Source: Candidatus Melainabacteria bacterium (lineage in GTDB: Bacteria > Cyanobacteriota > Vampirovibrionia > Obscuribacterales > Obscuribacteraceae). From it: DNA of 8,988 bases. A model generated the notes under the pieces. It made no database searches and was not told the origin of the DNA. It was given only the letters and a program-made list of their open reading frames with translations. Positions 1 through 6,352 of the stretch are shown piece after piece. Positions within the stretch are counted from its first letter, which is position 1. Each line of letters starts with the position of its first letter. A program made the translations under genes and the position numbers. Where the stretch lies: positions 1-8,988 of the forward strand of contig JACMKL010000795.1 of NCBI GenBank assembly GCA_014380105.1, read 5' to 3'.

Positions 1-740
1 AAGACCTCGGCGATGACATCGTTGTGATGACTCACTCCGGTGGCATACGCGATCAGATTGTGGCAGGCAAAGAAATCAATCGTCTGGATCTCGCCAATTT
101 GATCATGAACGCCGGTAAGCGTGAAGGCGAAATAAAAGAACTCGTCAACGTAAGAATGACAGGCGATCAGATTCGCCAGGGTCTTGAATATGGAATTCGT
201 GATTTGCATCCTGCCGTGAAACCAAGCTTTGGTTCACGCTTGAAGTCACTATTTGTTGAGCGAACAGACGATGTAAAACAAGACCTTTCTGGCAATTTTG
301 TACAAGTTAGTGGTCTAAAATACTCTATTGATTTACACGGCAAACCTTGGACAGCCAATGATCTTTCCAGTCGCATCACTAATTTGCGCATACAAAATTC
401 GGCAGGCGAATATGTACCAATTGACCCTGCTCAAACTTACAGTGTAGTGACCAGACAACATCCCGTACACAAATGGACAAAGGCCGGAATGTTCGGCGTC
501 GACAAGCCTTTTGAGCAAGTCCAACAAGAATTACAAATGCGAAAAGTGGAAGTATCACAAGTTGATTTAATTGCCAATTTCATTCAAGGAAAAAATATTG
601 ACCCCAAAACTTTCTCAAATGTTGAAGGGCGAATTACAACAGCAAATGTGGCTGTCAAACCATTACCGGTGAGAGTTGGTGTATCTGTTTTCGCCCAACC
701 TATGGTAAGAACAGTAGAGCACCAACCGGAAAATCGTTAA
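1..740 (+). CDS. 5'-nucleotidase family protein, C-terminal part (5' end outside window)
   Basis: The reading frame is open from the first complete codon (base 3), giving 245 visible residues; the start lies upstream. The visible part matches the 5'-nucleotidase C-terminal domain (UshA/CD73 type). It shows a DDIVVMTHSGGIR stretch near its beginning, the MTGDQIRQGLE segment, the VSGLKYSIDL strand and the DPAQTYSVVT strand, in the family order. In such enzymes a metallophosphatase domain comes first and this domain binds the nucleotide; the upstream part is presumably that phosphatase and the protein is presumably exported. Two expected features are missing. The PFxN motif after the GGIR segment is replaced by a stretch reading LIMNAGKREGE, and the GGDGY loop after the YSVVT strand is absent. 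Substrate may therefore differ from ordinary nucleotides. The tail of about 60 residues is unassigned. The stop is one base before the next ATG, so the two genes are probably an operon. Confidence 0.75.
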   Translation, partial: DLGDDIVVMTHSGGIRDQIVAGKEINRLDLANLIMNAGKREGEIKELVNVRMTGDQIRQGLEYGIRDLHPAVKPSFGSRLKSLFVERTDDVKQDLSGNFVQVSGLKYSIDLHGKPWTANDLSSRITNLRIQNSAGEYVPIDPAQTYSVVTRQHPVHKWTKAGMFGVDKPFEQVQQELQMRKVEVSQVDLIANFIQGKNIDPKTFSNVEGRITTANVAVKPLPVRVGVSVFAQPMVRTVEHQPENR

Positions 741-741
741 A

Positions 742-1485
742 ATGCTCCGCCGTTTCGGCTCGAAATTTCTGCAAAATTCTTTGCTTCTGACATTGTCTGG
801 ATTGTATTCAACAGCGGCTCTCCACGCACAACAACCGGCTGTCAATCCGGCACCAATTCCGCTTAATCCGTCTCAAAAGGCCGCAGCGATAGCTGGAAAC
901 GTACAAGGTAAAGCACTAATTCAGCAAGCGACCGCTTTATTGAAAAGTGGACAATTAGATTCTGCAATTCCAATTTTGCAGCGAGCCAGCGTGCTTCGCT
1001 ATGTTGATCCTACCTCGCATTTTTATCTCGGCCTTGTTTACGATCAGAAAGGCATGTCGCAAATGGCGCTTGAAAATTACACATTGGCAATTAAACGTGC
1101 CAATGCTCTGGGAATGGATTCCGCTCAGCTTCGAATCAACCTAGGTAACACCCTTTGTAAGCTTAATTTTTTGAAGGAAGCCGAATTTGATTACAAAAGA
1201 GCGATAGAAATTGACGACAAAAATGACGTTGCCCACCTTAATCTTGGACGCGTTCTTCTTTTCAAGGGTGACAACCAGGGCGCGTTTCGTGAGTTATCGA
1301 GAGCCAGCGCACTGATGGCAACCGATCCTAATCTGCCCCTCTATCAGGCCCTCGCCCTGAAAGGCATGGGTAATAATGAAGAGTGCAAAAATCAACTGCA
1401 AATTTTTCTTGATAGAGCGGCAGGCACACACTCAGATCCCAGAGTTATCAGTATGGCTCAGAATCTTCTTGCAGAACTCAAGTAA
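742..1485 (+). CDS. exported tetratricopeptide-repeat protein
   Basis: The 247-residue product begins with a signal peptide: basic MLRRFGSK, a hydrophobic stretch to about residue 26, and a likely signal peptidase I site after ALHA (residue 29). A short Pro/Ala-rich linker follows. The rest is TPR-like helix pairs at about residues 56-87, 90-121, 127-159, 161-193 and 197-228. Repeats two to four are clearest, with the usual small and aromatic positions (for example HFYLGLVYDQKG and AHLNLGRVLLFKG). TPR proteins are protein-protein scaffolds; no catalytic domain is visible, so it probably acts outside the cytoplasmic membrane by binding a partner. The ATG lies one base after the stop of the nucleotidase gene and has no clear Shine-Dalgarno sequence, which fits translational coupling. 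An obvious candidate partner is the upstream phosphatase-type enzyme, but this is only inferred from position. Confidence 0.85.
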   Translation: MLRRFGSKFLQNSLLLTLSGLYSTAALHAQQPAVNPAPIPLNPSQKAAAIAGNVQGKALIQQATALLKSGQLDSAIPILQRASVLRYVDPTSHFYLGLVYDQKGMSQMALENYTLAIKRANALGMDSAQLRINLGNTLCKLNFLKEAEFDYKRAIEIDDKNDVAHLNLGRVLLFKGDNQGAFRELSRASALMATDPNLPLYQALALKGMGNNEECKNQLQIFLDRAAGTHSDPRVISMAQNLLAELK

Positions 1486-1563
1486 AAGACGTTTCACAAC
1501 CCCAGAGAAAACATTCAACCACTCCTTGAGATTTGTTTTACTCAACACATAGCCGTTGTCTAT

Positions 1564-3087
1564 ATGAATACAGTTATCCTAGACAGTCCCTATACAAGAT
1601 TTGCAGCCGAACATTTAATGGTCACCAAAAGAGCCGACGTAAGAGTTGAGAGAGACGAGCTTGGCGAAGTTCATTTGCCCGCCCAGGCATACTATGGGGC
1701 AAAAACCGCCAGACTGAGAGAAGTGCTTCCGCACGGCGGACTAAAAGTGCACCCTAAGCTCCTTGAGTCTCTACTGCTCGTCAAAAAAGCTTGCGCTGCG
1801 GCCAATCTCGAATGCAAAAAATTAGATCCGCAAATCGCCCGAGCAATCATGCAGGCTGCGGACGAAACTATTCAAGGACAGTGGCGCGATCAGTTCGTTC
1901 TGGAAATTATGTCTTCCGGAGCAGGCACCGCCCTTAATATCAATATCAATGAAGTTTTAGCCAATCGCGCCCAGGAGATTTTGGGCGGCAGTCTGGGCAC
2001 CTATGAACTTGTACATCCGACCAAGCATGTTGATCTTGCTCAATCGGCAAATGATGTTTTTCCAACTGCAATGCGCATTGCAATATTGCTTGCCTCTCGT
2101 GATTTTGAGCCTGTTTTGTTGGATTTAGAAAGACTGCTGCGACGCAAATCTTTGGAATTCGAACGAGTGATTAAAATGGGTCGCTCGCACTTGCAAGACG
2201 CTTTACCAATCACTCTTGGACAAGAATTCAATGCATTCGGTTCATCGATCGAGCGCTGCCTGAAACGCATCAAAGAAGCCGGCGTCGGACTGACAGAGAT
2301 GAATATCGGAGCGTCATATATTGGTACAGGTCTGGGCACAGACTCGAAATATGTCTCCACTGCTGTTGAGAAGCTCTCCCAATATTCAGGCATACGCCTC
2401 AGGCAATCGGATGATTTTTTCCGCATATCGCAGTCAATGTCTGACTTCGTGGAGTTTTCGTCGGCGCTAAAAGAGTTGTCTGTTGAATTGACCAAAATCG
2501 GTAATGACTTAAGATTGCTGTCCTCCGGTCCGAATACGGGTTTCAATGAAATCACGGCACCTGAATTAATAGTCGAAAAATCATTGATAAGACCGGGCAC
2601 ACTGCCAAACAGACGTGTGCCAACTCTGGTCGAATGCGTCAATATGGCTTCCTGCCAGGTTTTTGGAAATGACATGGTGGTTGCTCTCGCCGCCCAGTCC
2701 GGACAGTTTGAATCCAACATCATGACTCCGCTTATCATCCACAACATTTTGCAATCTCTCGATCTCCTGCGCAGCACAATAGAGCCATTCAACAGCAAGT
2801 ATTTGAGAGCAATCACTGCCAATCACAGCGTCTGCAACACTCAGATGGAGGACGCCGGCGTCGTTCTTGCTGTAGCAAGCAATCGATTGGGTGATAAACG
2901 CGCTCAAGAATTGACGAAAGAAGCAGAGCAGGCCGACCTTTCATTGAAAGAGCTAATTATCCAGCGCGGCTTGATTCCTAAAGACGAATTGGAGCGAATG
3001 CTCTCATATAAGGAATTGACCGGCACAAATGCTGCTTTCTCCGGATCGGACGAGCGTGACACCACCAGTGGTGCCGCCCTAGATTAG
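1564..3087 (+). CDS. aspartase/fumarase superfamily lyase with altered active site
   Basis: This 507-residue protein aligns by eye over its length with aspartate ammonia-lyase and class II fumarase. N-terminal RVERDELGEV and AYYG lead into the SSGAGTALNININEVLAN block (117-134), QSANDV (160-165), GRSHLQDALPITLGQEF (206-222), the IGASYIGTGLG helix start (248-258), LSSGPNTGFNEI (319-330) and the small C-terminal domain (about 455-482). The family interconverts fumarate with aspartate or malate. Here the flexible loop, normally GSSIMPxKVNP, reads EKSLIRPGTLPNRRVP (338-353), about four residues longer. Thr/Ser residues in three substrate-binding blocks are also changed (GTS to GTA, STND to SAND, GRTH to GRSH). 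The exact reaction is therefore uncertain, and activity could be lost. The start is uncertain: ATG at 1564 has no clear ribosome site, and ATG at 1618 would give 489 residues, nearer the usual length. It may be cotranscribed with the TPR gene 78 bases upstream, as no terminator is visible between them. Confidence 0.8.
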   Translation: MNTVILDSPYTRFAAEHLMVTKRADVRVERDELGEVHLPAQAYYGAKTARLREVLPHGGLKVHPKLLESLLLVKKACAAANLECKKLDPQIARAIMQAADETIQGQWRDQFVLEIMSSGAGTALNININEVLANRAQEILGGSLGTYELVHPTKHVDLAQSANDVFPTAMRIAILLASRDFEPVLLDLERLLRRKSLEFERVIKMGRSHLQDALPITLGQEFNAFGSSIERCLKRIKEAGVGLTEMNIGASYIGTGLGTDSKYVSTAVEKLSQYSGIRLRQSDDFFRISQSMSDFVEFSSALKELSVELTKIGNDLRLLSSGPNTGFNEITAPELIVEKSLIRPGTLPNRRVPTLVECVNMASCQVFGNDMVVALAAQSGQFESNIMTPLIIHNILQSLDLLRSTIEPFNSKYLRAITANHSVCNTQMEDAGVVLAVASNRLGDKRAQELTKEAEQADLSLKELIIQRGLIPKDELERMLSYKELTGTNAAFSGSDERDTTSGAALD

Positions 3088-3183
3088 CTGCGTATTATTG
3101 CACATCTTTGACCTAGCTTTAGAAGCCTTATTCAGGGCTCATGTGAAGAAATATAAAACTGATCAATCCTCTCAGTTCAGGTA

Positions 3184-3213
3184 TTGTCAGTCGGTTTTTG
3201 AGTACCATATAGC
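3184..3213 (+). promoter_or_regulatory. predicted sigma70-type promoter for tdk
   Basis: TTGTCA at 3184-3189 matches the -35 consensus at five of six bases, and TATAGC at 3208-3213 matches the -10 at four of six, with an 18-base spacer. Transcription would begin near base 3220. That is downstream of the in-frame TTG at 3214 but upstream of the ATG at 3262, which supports the shorter thymidine kinase start. It is a prediction by eye only. Confidence 0.4.
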
Positions 3214-3261
3214 TTGTCCGAAACCCCTTCACGGCAACAATTTCGAGGTAGAGCCAAGTTT

Positions 3262-3939
3262 ATGCTGACTGGATATCGTTTTGAGATGATTGTCGGCTGC
3301 ATGCGGTCTGGTAAGTCTAGCGAACTAATCAGGCGCATAGAACGCGCACGCTTAGCTTATTTGCCGACGATTATTTTTCGTCCAGCAACTGACACACGCT
3401 CCAAACCAAATCAAATTGAATCGCGGAATGGCCTGGCGTCTCAAGCCATCGTCGTCGAAAATGCTCGCGACATTTTGAAGTATTCCAATCATGCCGTTGT
3501 TATTGGTATGGATGAATGCCAATTCTTTTCAGATGATGTTCCTGACGTTGTCTTGGCTCTCCTGCGTCAAAAGAAGAAAATTATTGCCTGCGGTTTAGAC
3601 CTCGATTACAGAGGCAAACCTTTTGGTCCAATACCTGGTCTGCTCGCCATTGCAGACCGCGTCGATAAATTATTGGCTGTCTGCCGTAAATGCGGTTCTG
3701 ACTTTGCCTGCCGAACACAGCGCCTTGTCCATTCCAGCGAACAAATTTTGGTCGGAGACGCTGCATACGAAGCGCGTTGCCTTTCTTGCTTTGAAGCTCC
3801 AGGCGAATACCAACTTCAGCTCGATTTGTTAAATCAGGAAGAAATGACTCCTGTTTTTCCTCCACTAATCGATTGCGAGCCAGAAAATCAGGGCGCATTT
3901 GGCGAAGTTTTACCTTTGCTCAACCTTAACAGTCTTTAA
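3262..3939 (+). CDS. tdk: thymidine kinase, type II (TK1-like)
   Basis: The enzyme phosphorylates thymidine to dTMP with ATP in the cytoplasmic salvage pathway. From the ATG at 3262 it has 225 residues. Walker A is GCMRSGKS at 12-19, followed by ELIRRIERA. The DTR motif is at 44-46, DECQFF at 84-89 (with the Asp and the catalytic Glu), and the GLDLDYRGKPF lasso segment begins at 111. The structural zinc site has cysteines 141 and 144 (CRKCG) and 173 and 176 (CLSC). All key residues are present. An in-frame TTG at 3214 would add 16 residues, but it has no ribosome site and lies upstream of the predicted transcript start. The ATG has a gaggtag element 12-13 bases ahead, a little far, and it places Walker A where the family has it. 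About 49 residues follow the last zinc cysteine, longer than is typical; this tail is of unknown role. Confidence 0.93.
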   Translation: MLTGYRFEMIVGCMRSGKSSELIRRIERARLAYLPTIIFRPATDTRSKPNQIESRNGLASQAIVVENARDILKYSNHAVVIGMDECQFFSDDVPDVVLALLRQKKKIIACGLDLDYRGKPFGPIPGLLAIADRVDKLLAVCRKCGSDFACRTQRLVHSSEQILVGDAAYEARCLSCFEAPGEYQLQLDLLNQEEMTPVFPPLIDCEPENQGAFGEVLPLLNLNSL

Positions 3940-4015
3940 TAATCACTCTAAAAAGTTACTCATTTGTTGTCATGGGCATATCTCTGTGAGCCTGATGATT
4001 GAAGAGGAGCTTTTT

Positions 4016-4414
4016 ATGTGTACTTGGCGTTCTGCTTTTATTGATTTCATAACCCTCAAATGGTTGAAGCGAGAGTCGCAACCAGACGAGGTTTGTGACA
4101 AACAAGAGCTAAAAAACATCTGGAAAGATACACTCAATCGCCTAGAAACTAGTCCTGTCCTTACTTACGAAACTGCGTCTGAGATTACCGAAGAGTCCAG
4201 AAAAATCGCGCTAGACGAAGCGCGTGCTGCCTCTATCGATACAAGCGTTCCAATTAGCAACTTAGCAGCAACTAAAACAACTCACGACCTACAAGCGTGG
4301 TTCGGCGAGTCGGTTGCAACTTGGAATCCTTCCGACGCAAAAGATGTCGATATCAAGAATCTGAAAAAGCAAGGCAGAGCTAGTGCTAAGTGGGGATACA
4401 AAACACCCGGCTGA
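4016..4414 (+). CDS. hypothetical protein, 132 residues
   Basis: I do not recognise this protein. The ATG at 4016 has an excellent Shine-Dalgarno sequence (AGGAG at 4005-4009, six-base spacing), so it is very probably a real gene. An in-frame ATG at 3995 would add seven residues but would put the ribosome site inside the gene. The frame stays open back into the end of tdk, but that part reads as non-coding. The first 18 residues are rich in aromatic and hydrophobic residues with basic ones between, and might form an amphipathic helix; they are not a convincing signal peptide. Residues 30-72 look helical and charged, with a run of Glu, Lys and Arg. The remainder is polar and ends in a basic RASAKWGYKTPG tail. 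There are two cysteines, at 2 and 27. It sits 76 bases after tdk, with no terminator visible between them. Confidence 0.7.
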   Translation: MCTWRSAFIDFITLKWLKRESQPDEVCDKQELKNIWKDTLNRLETSPVLTYETASEITEESRKIALDEARAASIDTSVPISNLAATKTTHDLQAWFGESVATWNPSDAKDVDIKNLKKQGRASAKWGYKTPG

Positions 4415-4475
4415 GCAATGATAATTTCTGTGGCGAATGTGGAAAAACATATACAGCTGCCGCAATGGCTTGCTG

Positions 4476-4489
4476 CGTCTTATAAGACG
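4476..4489. repeat. perfect 14-bp palindrome (possible operator)
   Basis: CGTCTTATAAGACG is identical to its own reverse complement. It lies between the predicted -35 and -10 elements of the small exported protein gene, where a dimeric repressor could block RNA polymerase. In RNA it could also form a five-pair hairpin with a TATA loop. I see no second copy in the window. Confidence 0.4.
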
Positions 4490-4543
4490 AAGGTTATATC
4501 TAAGAGATAGATGGTAAGATTGCTTATGGTCTGCTCTTGATGA

Positions 4544-4563
4544 CCGGAGGCACTGTGCTCCGG
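4544..4563 (+). promoter_or_regulatory. GC-rich inverted repeat just upstream of start codon
   Basis: CCGGAG at 4544-4549 pairs perfectly with CTCCGG at 4558-4563 across an eight-base loop. The hairpin would end 16 bases before the ATG at 4580 and right before the G-rich ribosome-binding candidate. It has no following T-run, so it is not a terminator. It might influence translation or mRNA stability. The left arm contains the purine-rich GGAGG, which would be sequestered when folded. Confidence 0.4.
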
Positions 4564-4579
4564 GTACTGGGGGTTCTTT

Positions 4580-4891
4580 ATGATTTCTAGGCGTTTGGCG
4601 TTGCTTACAGCGGCGGCTATGCTTTCTTCGTTTGCGCTGAATGTGGTTGGCGCACCTCAAGCAGAAGCTAAGGGGAAGAAGAGAAGCAGTTACTTCGTTC
4701 CACCTCCGCCCGCTTACACACCATCTCTCACGCCTGGCTTGTACTACGGTGGTTCAAAAACCGCTGACGGGACAAGCTCCAAAGCGAAGACACCAGAACA
4801 GAAATATCAAAAATACGTCTATACCCGTGAAGGCTATACGGCGCCGAAGCCTACTCAGCCAAACCCATATGTAACTTACTGGGGCAGCTAA
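4580..4891 (+). CDS. small exported Tyr/Pro/Lys-rich protein
   Basis: The 103-residue product starts with a clear signal peptide: MISRR, a hydrophobic Leu/Ala stretch to about residue 24, and APQAEA before the likely cleavage near residue 30. The mature part of about 73 residues has roughly 10 Tyr, 11 Pro and 9 Lys, including a PPPP run at 41-44 and the repetitive-looking QKYQKYVYTREGYTAPKP segment. There is no cysteine, no lipobox and no catalytic motif. Such composition suggests an extended, basic surface or matrix-associated protein, but no function can be assigned. It is followed by a strong intrinsic terminator and preceded by a structured leader, so it appears to be its own transcription unit. 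Confidence 0.8.
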   Translation: MISRRLALLTAAAMLSSFALNVVGAPQAEAKGKKRSSYFVPPPPAYTPSLTPGLYYGGSKTADGTSSKAKTPEQKYQKYVYTREGYTAPKPTQPNPYVTYWGS

Positions 4892-4918
4892 GTTTTTAGC
4901 AGTACTTCGAAAAATATT

Positions 4919-4949
4919 CAAAAAGCCGCTCTTACAAGCGGCTTTTTTA
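4919..4949. terminator. bidirectional intrinsic terminator
   Basis: AGCCGCT (4924-4930) pairs with AGCGGCT (4937-4943) over a six-base loop, extended by A-T pairs to about ten base pairs. Six T residues (4943-4948) follow on the + strand and five A residues (4920-4924) precede it, giving a U-tract for the - strand too. It lies between two converging genes, 28 bases past the small exported protein and 47 bases past the thiolase stop, so it can end both transcripts. Confidence 0.9.
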
Positions 4950-4995
4950 TTTCTGACTTAGTGTCTTTGGAATTTTCAGAAAACTTTTCAGAAAC

Positions 4996-6189
4996 TCAAA
5001 CGCGCTCTAATACCATGGCTACGCCCATTCCGCCGCCGATGCACAGACTGACCACGCCATATTTTTTGTTACTGCGCTTCAACTCTAATGCCATCGACAA
5101 AATCAAACGCGCTCCGGTTGCGCCAAACGGATGACCAAGTGCAATTGCTCCGCCGTTGACGTTGACCTTTTCGCGATCAAGTTTGAGTTCTTTTTCACAT
5201 GCCAAATACTGTGCAGCAAAGGCTTCGTTGATTTCAAAGAGATCGATATCTTCCATTTTCAGTCCAGCTTTCTTCAACGCCATCGGAATTGCAGGTACCG
5301 GTCCGATACCCATTACTTCAGGCGGAACACCAACTACAGCCCAGGACAAGACTTTGACCATTGGCTCAAGACCTTGTTTTTCTGCAATTTTTTCGCGCGT
5401 TACGATCAAAGCAGCCGCACCATCGACGATACCGCAAGCATTGCCGGCAGTTACCGAGCCGTCCTTACGAAATGCCGGCTTCAACTTAGCTAAAGCTTCA
5501 AGAGACGAGTCCGGGCGCATGTGCTCGTCTTGTTCAATTACTTTAGTTTTGCCCTTTCCGGCAGGCACTTCGACTGAGACTATTTCTTCTGCAAAGACAC
5601 CTTTTTCACGCGCCCGGGAAGCACGTTGTTGAGACAACAGGGCAAAGTCGTCCTGTTCCTGTCTGGAAATTTTATGGCGCTCGGCGAGATTCTCGGCCGT
5701 TTCACCCATAGATGCATTTGGCAAAGTGTCTCTAATGTCGAGTCCATCGAAAAATTCGCCCGCACCCATGCGAGTGCCCCAACGCATTCCCCAGCTCATA
5801 TATGGAGTCATCGAAAGGGAATCAGTCCCGCCTGCCAGAACCACTTCTGCTTGCCCTGCATCGATAAGCATCTCAGCGGTGGCTACCGCTTGCACACCAG
5901 AGCCACAAAGCAGATTGAGGATCAAGCCAGGTGCCTCTTCGCGCACACCGGAGCGCAGTCCAACATGGCGAGCCAGGTAGATTGCATCTTTACTGGTTTG
6001 CAAAACATTGCCCATTACTACTTCGTCGATTTTGGCCGGGTCGATTTTGGCTCGCTCAATTGCCCCTTTGGAAGCAGCGACTGCCAGATCGGTCGCTGTC
6101 TGTGAGGCCAGCCCACCGCCAAAAGCCCCGAAAGGGGTGCGTGCACCCGCTACTACGACCAAACTACCCTTGCCGTTATTCTCTGACAT
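4996..6189 (-). CDS. thiolase, probable acetyl-CoA C-acetyltransferase
   Basis: The 397-residue product is a complete thiolase of normal length. The nucleophile is Cys95 in LNLLCGSGVQAV. NEAFAAQ (321-327) supplies the oxyanion-hole Asn, GGAIALGHPFGATG (346-359) contains catalytic His353, and CIGGGMG (383-389) has the second active cysteine, Cys383. The enzyme joins two acetyl-CoA into acetoacetyl-CoA or cleaves 3-ketoacyl-CoA, in the cytoplasm. Length and motifs favour the acetoacetyl-CoA type, but chain-length preference cannot be read from these motifs. No fadB, HMG-CoA synthase, phaB or CoA-transferase gene is adjacent, so its pathway is unclear. The ATG at 6189 is preceded on its strand by an aaaggcggg purine stretch as a modest ribosome site. 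It is divergent from ald and converges on the small exported protein gene. Confidence 0.95.
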   Translation of the reverse strand: MSENNGKGSLVVVAGARTPFGAFGGGLASQTATDLAVAASKGAIERAKIDPAKIDEVVMGNVLQTSKDAIYLARHVGLRSGVREEAPGLILNLLCGSGVQAVATAEMLIDAGQAEVVLAGGTDSLSMTPYMSWGMRWGTRMGAGEFFDGLDIRDTLPNASMGETAENLAERHKISRQEQDDFALLSQQRASRAREKGVFAEEIVSVEVPAGKGKTKVIEQDEHMRPDSSLEALAKLKPAFRKDGSVTAGNACGIVDGAAALIVTREKIAEKQGLEPMVKVLSWAVVGVPPEVMGIGPVPAIPMALKKAGLKMEDIDLFEINEAFAAQYLACEKELKLDREKVNVNGGAIALGHPFGATGARLILSMALELKRSNKKYGVVSLCIGGGMGVAMVLERV

Positions 6190-6340
6190 TTTTGCGCCCG
6201 CCTTTTATTCAGGGTTGCCAAACCCGTAAAAACTAAAACAAGTATCAAAAGATATTGCTTAGTCATATTGTCAGGCTAGAATTTACGACCTTAGCGAGTT
6301 GCTGTGCTTTTTTAACAAATCAAATATGGAGGGCTGAACC
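6190..6340. promoter_or_regulatory. divergent intergenic region thiolase/ald
   Basis: This 151-base gap must hold the starts of two opposite transcripts. For ald, TAGAAT at 6277-6282 is a good -10 (five of six), with a weak TTGCTT at 6255-6260 as -35, 16 bases apart. An exact five-pair hairpin, GGGTT at 6212-6216 and AACCC at 6221-6225 with a four-base loop, sits in the thiolase leader. I could not find a convincing promoter for the thiolase on the other strand. Confidence 0.4.
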
Positions 6341-6352
6341 TTGTCCAAGGTT
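6337..6352 (+). repeat. inverted repeat over the ald start codon
   Basis: AACCTTG (6337-6343) is the exact reverse complement of CAAGGTT (6346-6352), with two bases between. The TTG start codon (6341-6343) lies within the left arm, and the Shine-Dalgarno GGAGGG (6328-6333) is just ahead. In RNA the six outer pairs could close over a four-base loop and hide the start; as DNA it could be a protein-binding site. It partly reflects the codons for Ser-Lys-Val, so chance is possible. Confidence 0.35.

Larger units (their letters stand above)
4415..4579 (+). promoter_or_regulatory. leader region of the small exported protein gene
   Basis: This 165-base gap holds no ORF I would support. It contains a possible promoter: TTGCTG at 4470-4475 and TTATAT at 4494-4499, 18 bases apart, with a weak -35. 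A perfect 14-bp palindrome lies between these two elements and a GC-rich inverted repeat lies closer to the start codon; both are listed separately. A G-run ending in gggggt at 4569-4574 is the only ribosome-binding candidate before the ATG at 4580. Confidence 0.35.

Noticed and set aside
2040..2822. A 260-codon open frame on the - strand opposite the lyase gene
   Set aside because: It is antisense to conserved family motifs, its translation shows no domain, and it has no ribosome site; it is a shadow of the + strand codons.
3088..3183. Possible terminator after the lyase gene (short AGCC/GGCT and ACTGA/TCAGT repeats)
   Set aside because: The stems are only four or five pairs and no T-run follows, so I do not call a terminator here.
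3899..4015. Upstream extension of the 132-residue protein to a start inside tdk
   Set aside because: The added residues look non-coding, overlap the tdk end, and would place the strong AGGAG site inside the gene instead of before it.
4289..4660. 123-codon - strand frame across the leader of the small exported protein
   Set aside because: It is rich in Arg and Cys as expected of a shadow frame, has no ribosome site, and overlaps two better supported + strand genes.
5131..6236. Several + strand frames of 73-159 codons opposite the thiolase
   Set aside because: The thiolase has all catalytic motifs in the - strand frame; these frames are its antisense shadows with no recognisable content.
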